From Rhizophlyctis rosea (Eukaryota; Chytridiomycota; Chytridiomycetes; Rhizophlyctidales; Rhizophlyctidaceae), in assembly GCA_027596075.1 (NCBI GenBank), contig JADGJC010000301.1, positions 271 through 41,762 of the forward strand: 41,492 nucleotides of DNA. Direction: 5' to 3'. Every line of letters begins with the position of its first letter. Within the stretch, counting starts at the first letter, position 1. The notes beneath the pieces were generated by a model that made no database searches, had not been told where the DNA came from, and saw nothing but the letters and a program-made list of their open reading frames with translations. This document shows positions 22,476 to 35,500 of the stretch, in pieces. Position numbers and translations under genes: made by a program.

Positions 22476-24444
22476 CTAATCAATATAGATAATTTCGTTG
22501 CTCCCACTCTTCCTCGTGAAACTATTGATTTGCAAATCATCATCGCTATCTGCGGTCAGGTCAATGAAGACTGTTTCCGAAGGCTCCAAGGTCGTCACAT
22601 CCGGCATATCAGCTTCATCTTCAGCAGCGTCTCTTTCAGCCGCCGCCTTCACTGCATCCCGTGTTGCTGGTGCTGGACTCGCGGATCGGTCCAACAACGT
22701 GGAGGGCAGTAATGCTTGTAAATCGTCCGGCTCTGGTGACGGCCCCACTGTTGCGCTCCGTTTCTCGGCCGCATCATCCTGTGAACGTTCTTCATCCCCT
22801 CCATACCACTTCATATCGGCAGCGACCGCTTGATTTGCCGATTTCTCTGAGGCAACTTCACCCTCCTTAGTCACCTCCATGCCTACGCTTTGCGACTCGC
22901 CTACACTATCATGACTGCTCGGCGTCAGGAGCGACCCTTCCTGCTTCTGCTCCTCCTCACGAGCCGCAATCCCTTCTATGGTTACCCTTTCCTTCCCTTT
23001 TCCCCTTACAGCTTCCGCGATTTCAGGGAAATCCGTACGCAATTTCTCCTGGTCCTCGATACCCTTCGCCGTCGATGGAGCTGCACCGGGACCGATCCAT
23101 CCATCATTTGAAAGTCTAAGCGGTGTATTGAACAAGGGAGCAGGGAGGTTTATAGTCGCATGTGGGTAGGCGTTGATGACTGTGGTGCTGTTGTTGCAGT
23201 TGGACCCACTGGGCTGGTATGTCGTGGTGTTTTGGCGATGAAGGAAGTTTGGGACTGGCAGTCGTTCAGGAATGGCAACGGGAGCGTCTGTTCCGACATC
23301 GACCTTTACTTTTGCCCCAGGTTCGGGGGCATTGACTTGTGCTGGATGCTGCTGCTGCCCATGATGTACCCCGAATTGGGCAACATCCAAACGTTCCGAT
23401 CTGTCCCGTCCACTATCATCCCTAGGCATATCACACCCCTTCGAATGCGTTGCATCCGCAACTCCAATCGGTATAACCGCAATAGACTTTGCATGGTCAT
23501 GAGAAGTTCTTCCGCGGTTCCGAGATTGCCGATCAGAGCGGGCTAATTTTTGTTTGCAGGTATCGCACGCAGTTGGCGGTCGTCCTCGCCTGTGCGGCAT
23601 CGTTTTGCGGCAGAGTCTACAGCTACGAAGCTACGGGACGGATCTTGGATAATGGTGACATCGGTTTGAAATTGATAAAAGCTGCTGGTGTACGATGATT
23701 GAGGCGGATTTGGGATGATGGTGATATTTGGTTGATATGCGATGAAGCTGCCGGTGTATGATGGCTGATTATCGAGTTGGGTAATCGTCTTCACAGGTGA
23801 TATGTGGGAGCTTGAAGCGATCGGCGAGGAAGTCGATGGGGCTTGCCAATGATGAGAAGTAAAATTTCCATCTATTGTATTGACTTGAGGTGATGGCGTA
23901 GCACGTACTTCTGCTGGCATTGAGGATGTGGTGGGAGCCAGCGAAAGTACCAAAGGGTGGGAAGCAGGGGGAGTTGGGACCGTCGATAGGATCCTGTCAA
24001 ATGCCCCAGTTGCTGGTGACACTGAAGGTAACTGGGACGGCTTACAATCGAGCTCACTAATGGCAGCGCGAGAAGCAGACATCTCCGAACTTGAAGTTGG
24101 CAGAGCTCCCACGGATGCGGTTCGTATTGACGGTGTGACGGGAGGTGGAACATGAGGAAGAGGCACCGGAAATTGTGGCATGGGGGACGCAGAGCAATGG
24201 GACGATGCGGCATGTGCGGACGAAGGAGGAAGCAGTCTATATGATGTGAAATTGAATGGAGAGGCAAGCGAGGCTTGAGTTACATGATTCTGGTGTGTGT
24301 TGAGAAGCACGTTGGACAGATGGGAGGGATTTGATATGGTGTAGGATGTTGTAACCGTTTGAATCTATGAGTTTGAAATACCTTAGCGGATGTATGGAAT
24401 CAGGTTCATTTCAAATTGCTTACCTGCACCTGATAATTGAGCAT
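22476..24444 (-). CDS. Disordered protein with a C4 zinc site and C-terminal SUMO-interacting motif
   Basis: Three exons (24444-24424, 24364-23694, 23622-22476) join in phase to 612 residues. Residues 1-~230 are Ser/Pro/Thr-rich with near repeats (TGSFIAYQPNITIIPNPPQS and a similar unit that falls in the modelled second intron). A CxxC-x14-CxxC zinc site follows (C232, C235, C250, C253) embedded in basic residues (KTMPHRRGRPPTACDTCKQK), with an AT-hook-like RGRP core. The remainder is charged and disordered. Near the end, VFIDLTADSDDD (582-593) is a textbook SUMO-interacting motif, hydrophobic core followed by acidic serines, and the last residues EIIYID may be a second. A nuclear, chromatin-associated role is inferred. 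The 23693-23623 intron is modelled; the frame break there is real. Confidence 0.6.
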
Positions 24445-24496
24445 CGAGGAGGTGTTCAGATGGTTGGACAAGGGCTGCTTTCTGAGCTGACGTTCC

Positions 24497-25313
24497 CTAT
24501 ATCATCTTGTTGCCTCTTTTTTGAGAAATGTTCGTGCGATGTTGTTGGGTCCGCATTACAAACTCCGGCGTCCCTTTTCTGCCCCGAACTTTTTGCCCAC
24601 TGGAGGTCACAGTCCTGTGTATGGCTTTATAGAACATATTAACACAAACATTGTGAGAATGTCTCATCCAATGATACGTACTTGACTTTCACCCAATCTT
24701 TCGGCGACAAGTCTCTGGACAGTTGACTTTTCATAAACCACTTCTGGAGGAAAGGTATGAAGATGATTCTGTCGCAGGCGCACTGGATCTCCTCGTTATA
24801 GCCGTATTCTTCTCGCATTTTTAACTCACTGGAAACCAAATGGCTCGGCGATGATGCATTCCGAAGATGGTTTTTATATGAACTCTGGTTCCCACATCAC
24901 AAAGGACGATAAGATTTTCACTTGTATCACACTATGATAGCACAATGGACAATCGCAGAACTGACATGACCAGCGGTCACGCTTAGAAGGAGGTGAAAGT
25001 GGTTCCCCACATAGTCTGTCAATAGCGGTGAAGCCGGGGACCACCAGAAGATATCTCCGTCACTGGATGTATGGCACAGCCATACTGTTTCAGAAGGCGC
25101 AGTCACAAGCTTATTGAGGCACAGGCAGCGATTTGTGGCACAGAGATCTTCTAAATCATCATCCTGAAACATAAACATAACACCCCAAGTCGCGTGCACT
25201 TTGCGAATGTTGTCAAAGTCCACATTGCCCGGACAAACAAAGATGCAAAAACGCACTGGGAATGCTTGATGTAGCACACAGTGTCTCGGATGGATAATGC
25301 TTGTTTCGGGCAT
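24497..25313 (-). CDS. Unknown Cys-rich protein, divergent partner of the H4 variant gene
   Basis: Three exons (25313-24966, 24884-24682, 24614-24497) join in phase to 222 residues using GTCAGT and GTACGT donors. The first exon is hydrophobic and Cys-rich (FPVRFCIFVCPGNVDFDNIR, CATNRCLCLNKL, GDIFWWSPASPLLTDYVGNH). The second has EEYGYNEEIQCACDRIIFIP and PKDWVKVK. The tail is basic (GQKVRGRKGTPEF). I do not recognise the family. The stop lies 52 bases before the next ATG (24444) and the start is 119 bases from the H4 variant start on the other strand. It may also be the 5' part of a larger gene with 22476-24444. Confidence 0.5.
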
Positions 25314-25432
25314 CCTAAGAATTATAAATAGTGCCCCAACTTCCTGCCACACCAAATGTCCTCTCACTGTATTCTGTTCGCCTTGGTTGTAAGGGGTACA
25401 TAGTTCGCATCATAGCGCCTTCTATTCACATC
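25314..25432. promoter_or_regulatory. Bidirectional promoter of the H4 variant and Cys-rich genes
   Basis: Only 119 bases separate the two divergent ATGs. ATTATAAATA at 25321-25330 is a TATA-like element about 105 bases before the H4 ATG on the plus strand. Read on the other strand it lies directly before the ATG of the minus gene, so the minus transcript must start elsewhere in the interval. Co-regulation of the pair is likely from the spacing alone. Confidence 0.55.
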
Positions 25433-25936
25433 ATGCCCAAAAACCTCATGCTCCCAAGAACTTCCTTGGACACAACGCAACTGCCGACTATCGCTGACGC
25501 GCAGCATGTTCGTACCTTACGTCCCGCGGGATCTTCCTCCGCCGGGCCCACGTACAACATCGGCCGCGGCATGGGCGGCAAAGGTCTCGGCAAATCGGGT
25601 TCTGTCCGCCACCGTCTCATCTCTCGCAACAACCTCATGGGCATCACTAAACCAGCCATTCGCCGTCTTGCTCGCCGCGGAGGTGTTAAGCGTCTTTCGC
25701 AGGGAGTCTATGAGGCGATTCGCCATACTCTGAAGAAATTCCTCCAAAATGTCATACATGGTGGGTGCTAGTCATTGCTTCCGCAATGCCTTGTGTTGAC
25801 GTGGCCCAGTTACCAACATCTTTATTTGCGTTTAGACACCATAGTCTACACCGAGCATGCGCAGAGGAAGATCATCACCTCTCTCGATGTGGTGTACGCC
25901 CTCAAGCGTCAAGGCCGCACCCTTTACGGCTTCTGA
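25433..25936 (+). CDS. Divergent histone H4 variant with N-terminal extension
   Basis: Two exons (25433-25760, 25836-25936; GTGGGT donor, TTTAG acceptor) give 142 residues. Residues 43-142 align with canonical H4 1-100: [11 protein letters not shown], then [18 protein letters not shown], then [16 protein letters not shown]. The canonical K8, K12, K31, K44, K59, K79 and K91 positions are kept. K5 is Met (M47), K16 is Val (V58), K20 is Leu (L62) and K77 is Gln. Over canonical positions 24-100 about 22 of 77 residues differ, extreme for H4. It ends at Phe without the usual GG. A 42-residue extension ([20 protein letters not shown]...) precedes the tail, without a signal-like pattern. It should still fold with H3 and enter nucleosomes; a specialised role is inferred. 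The frame is intact and conserved over the junction, so it is not an obvious pseudogene. Confidence 0.93.
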
Positions 25937-26591
25937 AGTCAAGCAACGGTCACCTTCAATAAGCTCGACAGGTCCATAGTACATCATGATGCAGCGTACT
26001 GTTAGTTAATGTGACGCTATATAGGAGGAAGTAGTGAGGATTGTTCTGTTTTTCATTTTTGAGATGTACGTATGTACTCTATATTTGAATATAAAGGTGG
26101 TGCATAAAACCGTAGAAGTCCCGGAGGATCTTTGATGTGCCGTCCATGGTTGCGATGTTTCTCCCCATGGCCTATCCTGTCCATTTTTGAAGTCACATCC
26201 ATGCCTTCAGATGGACGCAAGGAATTCGTCTATACTTTTCAGTGGTGGGAGCGTGGAACGTAGGCTGTGGGCCAATTAATATTTGAAAGTTTTGTAAGCA
26301 TGAGTATGCTTTGTATTTGGTCAACTACATTCTTTCACTTTCAAATCTGCATGACCATCGGCGATGACCTCTTATAAAGCCAGATCCCAAATTCCTCATT
26401 CACAGTGGTGAAGAATGATTCATCAAGTCTGGACGTCTTTATATAGTGGACCATAGGTACAGATATAAACATTAGTTTCGGAGCAATTCATCAACATATG
26501 TAATTTTCCGGAACGCATCACTACCCTCAGACGTTATCCTTCCATCATTTCCATCATAAAGTAACTGGGCTTGACAGCTTTATGAGGTCGG
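25937..26591. other. Intergenic between convergent genes
   Basis: 3' flank of the H4 variant and 3' flank of the giant coiled-coil gene. AT-rich, with no gene or stem-loop of the animal histone-mRNA type recognised after the H4 stop. Confidence 0.6.
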
Positions 26592-29500
26592 CTAGCGGTT
26601 ACGCTGCCTGGAGATGCTGCCTCGTTGTTCCTGGCGAGAGCCTACTCTCGTGGGCGTGATGACAGGTGCCTATGCTCACACTGTTAGGATGCAAGTATAT
26701 TCAACATCGGAAATTGCGATCCACAAACCGTTCGGGGTCGTGTTTGAAGTCTCGGAGTAGCAGTTGCTATATCACCCGGTGTCCTCAGGACTGAAGACCG
26801 AAAACGTCAGACATCAAATGGTGGAAGAAAGTTGGTATGCACTCATTACCTGTCGGAACTGATACCGTCATCGGAGTCCTTCGTTCACTGGTATCATAAG
26901 TCAATCGTGAGGATATAATTGCCCCTCTGTAATCTTGCGATTCAATATACCGAGTTGCCTTCCGGTAACCCTTAGCAGAACCGCTGGGTCTCGCTCTTTC
27001 AACTGGACTGGATCGGATTGTCTCTTGACTGACTTGGTGAAGTGATGGTCGACTCAGCCGAGGAGGTAGATCGACTCCTGCACCGGCGCTACTGGGTCGA
27101 AAAGCGGATGGGCCTACACCATATGTGGTGGTAGTGTCGAGAACTTCCTGATCATGTACGGCGGGGGTGCTCTTATTTCGTATGGAGGATTGACTGCGTC
27201 TTGGTGGATCCAACAGCTCCGCCTCTTCTTGCGGCTCGAATAATGCTTCTGCTGCCGCCATCCCAACTGGTCGATCACCTCTGTTTCCGTCACCAACTTC
27301 GTCCGCCCAAGCAACCCTTGCCCCATCCTGTTCCGGTAGATCAGGTGGAGGCCTCAGATTGGGTGCCTCAATACCAGCCTCTGTCAACAACTGTTTCAAA
27401 GCATTATTCTCCATTGCTAGCTCATTCATCTTTCGCACCATGTGAGCATTAACGTCCTTCTCCATCCTAACCCCTGCATGCTCCTCCTCCTCACTACTTG
27501 AAGCTCCCATCACTCGCATCAACCCACGTCGTCTTTGCAACCTTGCAGACACTGCCCGCCGCTTCCCCTCCCACTTTCTTGCCCCTGTCATACCTCCAAC
27601 CCTTGTCCCAGCAAACCCTGTCCGCTCCCGCTCTAGTTCCCATTCTTGTTTCTCTTTGATCAGCTGCTCCAGCAACCGGGTCTTCTCCGTCAGCTCGTGG
27701 ACGAGTTTGTCAATGTTGATGCCTTCGTAGCGCCGTAAGCGGCTTTGTAGGTCTTGTATTCTGGCTGCATCGGAGTCGAAGTCCAGGAGGGAGGCTGTAC
27801 TGGGGCGGCTGCGGCCGCCTGCTGATCGGGCGCGGGATTTGGGATCGAATTGTCGGTTTTGCTGTTGCGTTTTATATAATTTTATGCGACGTCAAGAAGT
27901 GAATCCTTAGTGTGCTTGCAATGCAAGCTGGCATACCTCCTCCTTGAGCTGTTTCAACAAGTTCTCGTTTTCCGTTTCTTTGGCAGCAAGGGACTATGGA
28001 AGAATGTTGAGAATCTTATAGAGCATAGGGTGAGAGCACAAAACAATACCTTCTGAGCTTTTATGAGTTGCTTCCTCAAAGCTCCCTCTCTGGCCTCGGC
28101 ATCCCTATAGCTATCCCACAATTTCTCTTCAGCGCGCTTGTTGTCCTCAGTGAATTTTCGAATTTGTTTATCGGAGATAGACCGCTGTCCGTGCTCTTTC
28201 AGGTTGAACATTGAGCGCAATTTCAGGAGCTGTGAAAAATAGATAATCAAGCTCACAGTCAGTAAATCGAGGAAAAAATTGGATTTTTGGAGTTTTACTC
28301 TTACCGTCATTTTCAGTTCATGATTATCCTCTTTCCATTCGGTAAGTTCCTCCTCCCTCTTTCCACCTTCCACTGCTACTCGCCGCATCTCTTCTGGTAG
28401 CTCCCGGTTTTGTGCAACAGTCATTAATGCCTCCTTCTTCACTTCACTCAGGATCTCCATGACCTCCTGGGCCGTGCTGATTCTATGTTCACTGAACCGA
28501 GCCCGTAATACATTGATTTCGGAGACGAGCTCGTGAACAAGGTCGTCATAATCATCTATGATTCGGTTTCGGATTTTCTTTTCATCTATGCGTCGTTGTT
28601 TACGGAGGTCGTTGAGCTCGGATGATATTGTGGTGAGGTCGCTGAAGAATGTGGCAGTCAGGAGCGTGGCTGTTAGGCGGACATCCCTTTTATAGTTCTA
28701 CATTCTGATAGTCAGCGGCTGGTATGCATCATACGAAGAGCCACACCAATCGTACCTCCATCAAGTCCTTCCGCTCTTGCGCCATGTATCGAACCAGCTT
28801 CTCGCCGTAGCTCACTAAATCTAACATTCTACTATACAGTGTGCCCATAAAGTTGTCGTATTCTGTCTTCCGTTTTTCCTGAAATTTGGATACTTGGAGA
28901 CCCAGTTTGACAATCTGAAGGGCAAAACTTCAGAATCATCCAAAACAATACACCAGGAAGCTGCTGCAAAGATTTAAAGAACTCACTGCTTGGCTCAATG
29001 CATCCTTCGTACAAACGAAGACTTTGTTCTCATCAAGGGGAATCATTACTGGCGGTGGAGCAGCTCCCGTTGATGTGACTTTTGTCACCCTGGATGTTGG
29101 CTTGGTGGCTGGTTTGTTTTCCTTTATCTAAGGGGGATTTTCAGCAACAATGTTTACACACATATTAATCAAAGAAACATTGAAGGAAAAGCTTACAAAA
29201 AGGGAACAAGCTTTATGCAGCTCTCCCACAAAGCCTAGCAGCAGCGCAGATTTCTGCTCGTAGGCATCTTCTCCCAACTTGAACGCAAAAGTAGGTTCTC
29301 CAGAAGCAGATGGAACTGCGACTGTGTCGTAGACTTTGAACAGCCGCCCACTGCGTTCATCAGATAAGCGGTCGAAATACCGTCTGGCGTGACCTAGAAT
29401 GTGTTGCGTGTAGCAGCGGAGCAACTCATTTTGGAGAATTGTGACTTGGCATTTTTCGAACGCCTATTTGTTGTTTCGTAATTTTTTTAGATCGGAGGCG

Positions 29501-32500
29501 AGATAAAACCACACTTTCGAAGCACCTTACCGTCTGTGCTATGCGGTTATAGTCAAAATCTACGGTTTGGACGACCATCTCGTCCCGCAACAGGTGAGCT
29601 GAAATGGAGACTGTAAGAGTCAGACGTTTTGGAGAAACCAGATGTCTACATACAAGTGCTAGCGTTCCCCTTCGCCCCAACCCGGTGGTACAACTTGACT
29701 GCGGGAACAAGGATCCTCATTTTGTACAATCGGAAGAATTCAGCGAGCACCTCTTGACTCTACGTGATGATTTGATAGTTGAACAATCACAAGGACGTCA
29801 CCAAGAATAACCTGAAGCTCGACAAGTAACAAACCTTTACAACGTCATCCCCAAATGAAACCTTCAAGTATTCCCTGCGTAATGCAACAAGCTTGACAGT
29901 CGACATCAAAAAGTCCGTCTGTATCTGGTTCAACTCCTCCGCATTTTCACCGAAGTTCAAAAGAGCTGCTTGAAGTGATTCCTCGAGGCATTCTTCAAGC
30001 TCTTGAACCTTTGCGCTGCAAAGAGGCTTAGCTTCCGGTGGGAGGTGGGAGAACACATGTGCAGAGAGTGGTAGATTGGACCTAAATCGGAGGATGTCCT
30101 GTATCCGCAACATCAATATGGTTAATGGGGAGTTCCGGTAAATGAGAAAAGACGCTTGCGCACACTTGGGTGAGATAGGGTCCGCCGATAGGCTGCAACG
30201 TCCACCATCTCGTCCTGGCCCGACGTTTTAGTACCAAGAGTCTGTTTGTATTGCGACAGCAGGACGTTGTATGATTGGGGCATCTGAAATGCATCCGATG
30301 AGGACTGTAGTTTGCATGCAACCCTCGCCTATCTCACGTACCAACTTCATGTCCAGGATGTACAGTGACGTTGCCAGCGCTCCTTTGAACTTAATGAACC
30401 ACAGCAGCCACTTCGAAGCTAACTGCTGCTCAGTTCGATTGTATTCGGCTTGTGAGCCTTGGTGTGAGAGGTCCCGCTTGATTGAGTTTAGTGAATGAAC
30501 GGCATATTCCGCCTTTCGTATTTGCTGAACTGGTTGGGTGGTGAGTTCGGAGCGCTTGGAAATGGTAAAACGCCACTCACTTGCTGGACCATGTCGCTTA
30601 TTGTCTTGCATTAGATGTGCAAATATGTCAATGGATATGAATAGATCAATAATGTAGGATTGGATCAGATGTGATCGTTGGAAAATAAGAGAGTTTTTGA
30701 AAGTCTTCTGAGCCGCCTCGAATGAGGGCTTCGTCACTTTGTCAGCTCCTGTTGGGATCTGATCGGTGTCAGAACAGGTCCTGTATGCCTAATGTCGTCG
30801 ACTGTACCTTACCATGATAATCTCCGTCAAGTGCGGCAAATACCAAATCTTACAAATCTTCTCCACCACTCCCATCTCGAAACCAACAATTTCTTGTATT
30901 TGCACACTGTCCATGTTCACCTTGTTGGGATCCGTCTCAGCTTCCGAAATGGCGCCTTTGTCTTGGACTATTGAGGTTCTTAGTACAGCAGCAGTGAGAG
31001 GTGCACGTCTATTTTGAGAACATTACAAGCAAAGTACTCCACATGTTTGTTGATCCGCGACGGACGGAAGATAAGCTTTCCGTACGTTGTATTGTTCACA
31101 AGTTTCCGGAACTCGGTCATCAGTTTTGCGTATTCCGCGCGTTCACATTCTTCAATCGTTACTTCATACATATTGGAATGGTACCAGTCGTACAACTGAA
31201 TCTGAGCAGGAGCGTCAATCTTGGATGCGGGCTGCCACCTAATACAAGATGCTTTTCATCCTACCTTATGGTTCTGCATTGCAGCCTCTTTCACCTCCTC
31301 TTTCATGTCTGCTCGTATGACCAACTTGCTCCTGCAGTCACGGTGTTGGGTCATTTTTCGCTGCTTTCTTGTAAGCTGCCATAAAAACGACACTTACTCT
31401 CGCACGTATTCTGCCAGCATGAGCTTCCGCAAAGTTCGTTTCCGAGGGATCATGCTTGTCACAAGCATGCGATAATCAACATCAAATGTTTGTTGCGTTT
31501 GCAGTGTTTGATTTTGGCGGGAGGGTGTCTTCCGCTGCGTGCCCTGACAGCGTGCGGAAGTTTGGCGTCAGCAATGATGACCATGCTTACATGAAGCCAG
31601 TCTACTATACTTTCGACTTCTCCAACTTCGATCTGTCCTCCTCCTTCTCCGTCAAGATCTTATTGTGCAACTCCGTCATGACCAGATGGTTCAACTCAGT
31701 GGCTGCCATGATCCAGCTTTTTTCTATAAGTTGAATCTGTCACACAAAAATTGAAGACGGTATTAGGATACTGTTTGTTTTTAAACCCATCGACCATAAC
31801 AGCCATACTACCTTCAACGCCTCACGAAGCTTCACCGTCCCATCATTCGTCAAAAATCCAAGTATACCAGCAAAACTGAAGAAATCAAAGTTCGAAAAAC
31901 CATCGTCCAACTCGCTTATAGCCAAGAACGCATATTTAGGCAGGGAAGGATCATGTCGCATAACCACTCCTTCGTCATCGACATCTGTTGAATGATCTGG
32001 TGAATCCCCGACTTCCTCTTCCATCTCGTCCTTGATGAAGGATTTGTTGAGAATCAGGAATGACTGTGGTTGCAGAAGAAGTTCATGATGACCTACCTCA
32101 ACGGCAGTAGTATCGGCCACATCCGGCATGTCAAAGCGCAAGGAGTTCAAACGACCAGTGTACGCCGTCCGGTTTGCAATCCCCATCTGTGGGAACTGAA
32201 GCTCGTGGGTTCGACGCCAGTACTCTTTCAGACCAGAATGACCAGAATGAGTCGCTCTGCCAGAATATTTCAAACCCAAACATTTCCGGTATCCCTACCA
32301 GTCTCCACCCAAGAAAACATAAGCCTATCTCTGAACAGCAACATCTTCATCACTTTTTGGATTACATCCTTCCCCTTATTTGCATACGCCGGATCAGTCA
32401 ACCATGACCACATGGTGATGGGCACATTTAGCATCTTGGCTGCGCCCGCATTCTTCTGACCCAACGGCACATATTGCTCCGCCAGAACGATATCGGGAAG

Positions 32501-35500
32501 CAACGGATTCTCCAACCACACATCACTATCGAGCTGTCCCACCACGCGGCGTGCTCTTGTTGGTGGCCTGAATGCATGTTGATCTAATGTTGTCCAGGCG
32601 TTCTGATATGCAACCCATGAGGTAAAGTCAGCAATCTCATACCAAGAGTACTTCATCAACCGGAAACTCACATGAATAGCCTTCCAAACCGCACAATTCA
32701 CTGAATGTGCCAAGTGCTTGCTCTCCGGCATGCAATTCTCGATAGCTTGCCGCATCTCTACACATGCCATGCGTGCTGCTTCGTGTACACGAATCAGTAC
32801 CTCCATCCCCGGTACAATCTCCGCAATTTCATTCGTAACGCCCGCATGGTGCATAATAACGCTATGCCGCTCCGAATCTATTCCATCACAATCAGAATCA
32901 ATCACACGTCCTCTCTTTGTTAATCTCGTACAATCAACCAACCTGGCTTCAACGGCAACCCCGCAGCCAACGGCGTCTCAATCTTCCTCGCCAGCGGCAT
33001 TTCCGCTTCCACCGGCATAGCAAAATCATCATCACCTTCTTCCGGCGTGATGGATTTGTCTAACTTCAGGAAATGTCGGCGAAGCCAGCTGTGATGGTTG
33101 GATATCATGAGTTGTGTTATGGCGAGTGCGGTTCGGGAATGGATTTCGAGGGATTTTGTGTGGTGGGCGTAGTCGCGGCTGAAGTAGGGTGCCTATTGTT
33201 GATAATTGTTAGATTTTCTTGAAATGTTTTTGGTCCACTGGTTGGGATGGGAAATGAAGGACCGTACCTCGAAATCCATGTGAGGTCGTAAGTACATCTC
33301 GTTGGTGATGATTTGGGCTATTTTGTCTATTGATTGAACGTCACTGGTGTGCTCGAAAACTTCAAGATATACGTTCACGAGCTGCGACATTCCTCTGTCA
33401 TATCAGCATTTCTTCATATCTTCATGAATGCAACAAAACATGCTCCCCGTACCTCCATCCTCGCAAACTGAAACTTCACTTCCGCCTCATACAACTCCAA
33501 CAACAGCTGGGCGCGATCTAACGTGGGGTTTAGGAATGTGGCATCCTGGAACTCGGCTTCGAATCATTAGTAATGGTGGACAATGATGATGATACACGGT
33601 GACATCAAAGAAGTCTCACTTCTTCTTTCCGCCAACCGGAACCTCAAACCATCCATGTAGCTGATGGAAACATGCTCGTGGCCGCCAGCTTTGTTGTTGA
33701 TGTAGATGGTTGCAAGTTTGAGGAGGTTGGTTTCCAGGTGTTGGAGGTCGGTTATTGCTGCATCTGTGGTTTTTGTCCTTTCCATGAGTCTCTGACCACT
33801 GCCTTCAGCAGAATCATGGAACATACCGTAAATGACTGAAGTACCCTTGAAATCCCGCACAGTAATCCAACCGTCAATGATTTGGCGCGTATCTTCTGTC
33901 AGAGCAGTATCTACTCCCGCTGAGGCATCCTTATGGAGCGATGTTGCTGAGCCTGGGCGAGACGATGGTGTGATGGACGGATCGGGCATTTCGAAGAGGT
34001 CTTGTTGGTGCCACCTGTGAAGTAGACTCAGCCAAGGTGCAATTCATAACGCAGGTAAAGAACTTGTTCAACGTACATATGAGCCACCATAGCTGCAGTG
34101 CCCAATGCGCCTGTTGCTCCTCGTTCCAATTTTGCTTGCTAGAATAAGATTGTATGATTCAGATACCGCATTTTGAGCCTCCAACCAAAGTGATACTGCG
34201 ACTTACATCCGTCAGCTGCAGATCATTGCGTAGTTTTGTCATGCGAGTCTGCGAACGGCATCCTATCAATGATGATTGCTGTGTAGTAAAAAGCTTGACC
34301 TCGTACTTACATCCAAAGTCAACCGTTTCTCCACCGACCGGAAGAAATTCAACTGTCTCAACAACTTCATTCGCAACTCCCTCAATCGAATATGACGTAA
34401 TTGGAAGAACGCATATACTTCATGCTCCGCGAAAATCGTCGATATGGTTGGCTGGTACAATACGTGCGTAAAAGTTTGAGTGACACCTCCACCCACTTTC
34501 AAAATTCCAAAAAACACCCCTCACCTCAACAGCACTCCTAACAACCCTCTCAGGATCAGCACTAGTCAACTCCTGCTCAACAGCCCTCAACTCCGCATTA
34601 CTCCTCAAAATCATTCCAAAAACCTGTTTCTTCCCCTCCAGCACCGTAACACCAACTCCCGGCCTGCCCCCATCAGGTACATGCATACCCGCATCAAATG
34701 GTTTCAATAACCGTAACTGGTCATCGTCTTTTGGGGGAACGGCGGGACCGGCACCACCGAGGGCGACACTGTCTTGTTGGGTAAGGGTGTTTGGGTCCTG
34801 GCGAGTGGTGGAGGAGTCGTTGTTGGCGGAATTTGGACGGGAGCGGCCGGATTGGGGACGAGTGGTGGTGGTACCGTCGGGGGAGGAGGGGAGGGAGAGT
34901 TCGAAGGTTCGGTGGGCGTTGTCGCGGAGACGGGAGATTACGAAGTCGAGGTCGTTGGAGAGGAGAAGGTCATGTTCTACGCGGAGTTCAAAGTCGATTT
35001 CTTTTGTCTGTGGTGATCATGTAATGAATGACCAGAAGTTTCGTCCTGCTCTTTGAAACTATTCAGATCTTCATCGACTTACAGTCAAGAGGTGATCCTT
35101 CTGCTGCTCCTGCCACAGCTCATAATGCGGATGAATCCGCACCCCATCTACCCAATCCGCTTTTCGCAATCGTGGGACATTTGGAGCTGTGGTATTTGAT
35201 CAGCAAGAATTTAACAACACCTCAAACCATCACCACATCCACTCACACTTATACCCCGGCTTACTAAACAACCCCACAATAGCCGCCAACGAAGCCTTAT
35301 CCCCCACCGCTCCCGGAACAACACCCTTCATCATCCCCACGCCTGGGCCCGTTCCACCACCTGAGCCTGGTCCACCACCAGACGCTGCTGCACCAATGGA
35401 TCCCGGAACATCGTCATACACGAATTCATAGGGAGGTAAAGAAGCGTCAAGACTTTGTTCATTGAACGCTGTGCGGAAGCGGGAGTCTATTTCGTAGCAG

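Noticed and set aside
25426..25759. Minus-strand frames opposite the H4 variant
   Set aside because: Shadows of the histone coding sequence.
32200..32225. GGTTCGAC-type sequence resembling a tRNA B box
   Set aside because: It lies inside a coding exon of the giant gene and no matching acceptor stem or A box is present.
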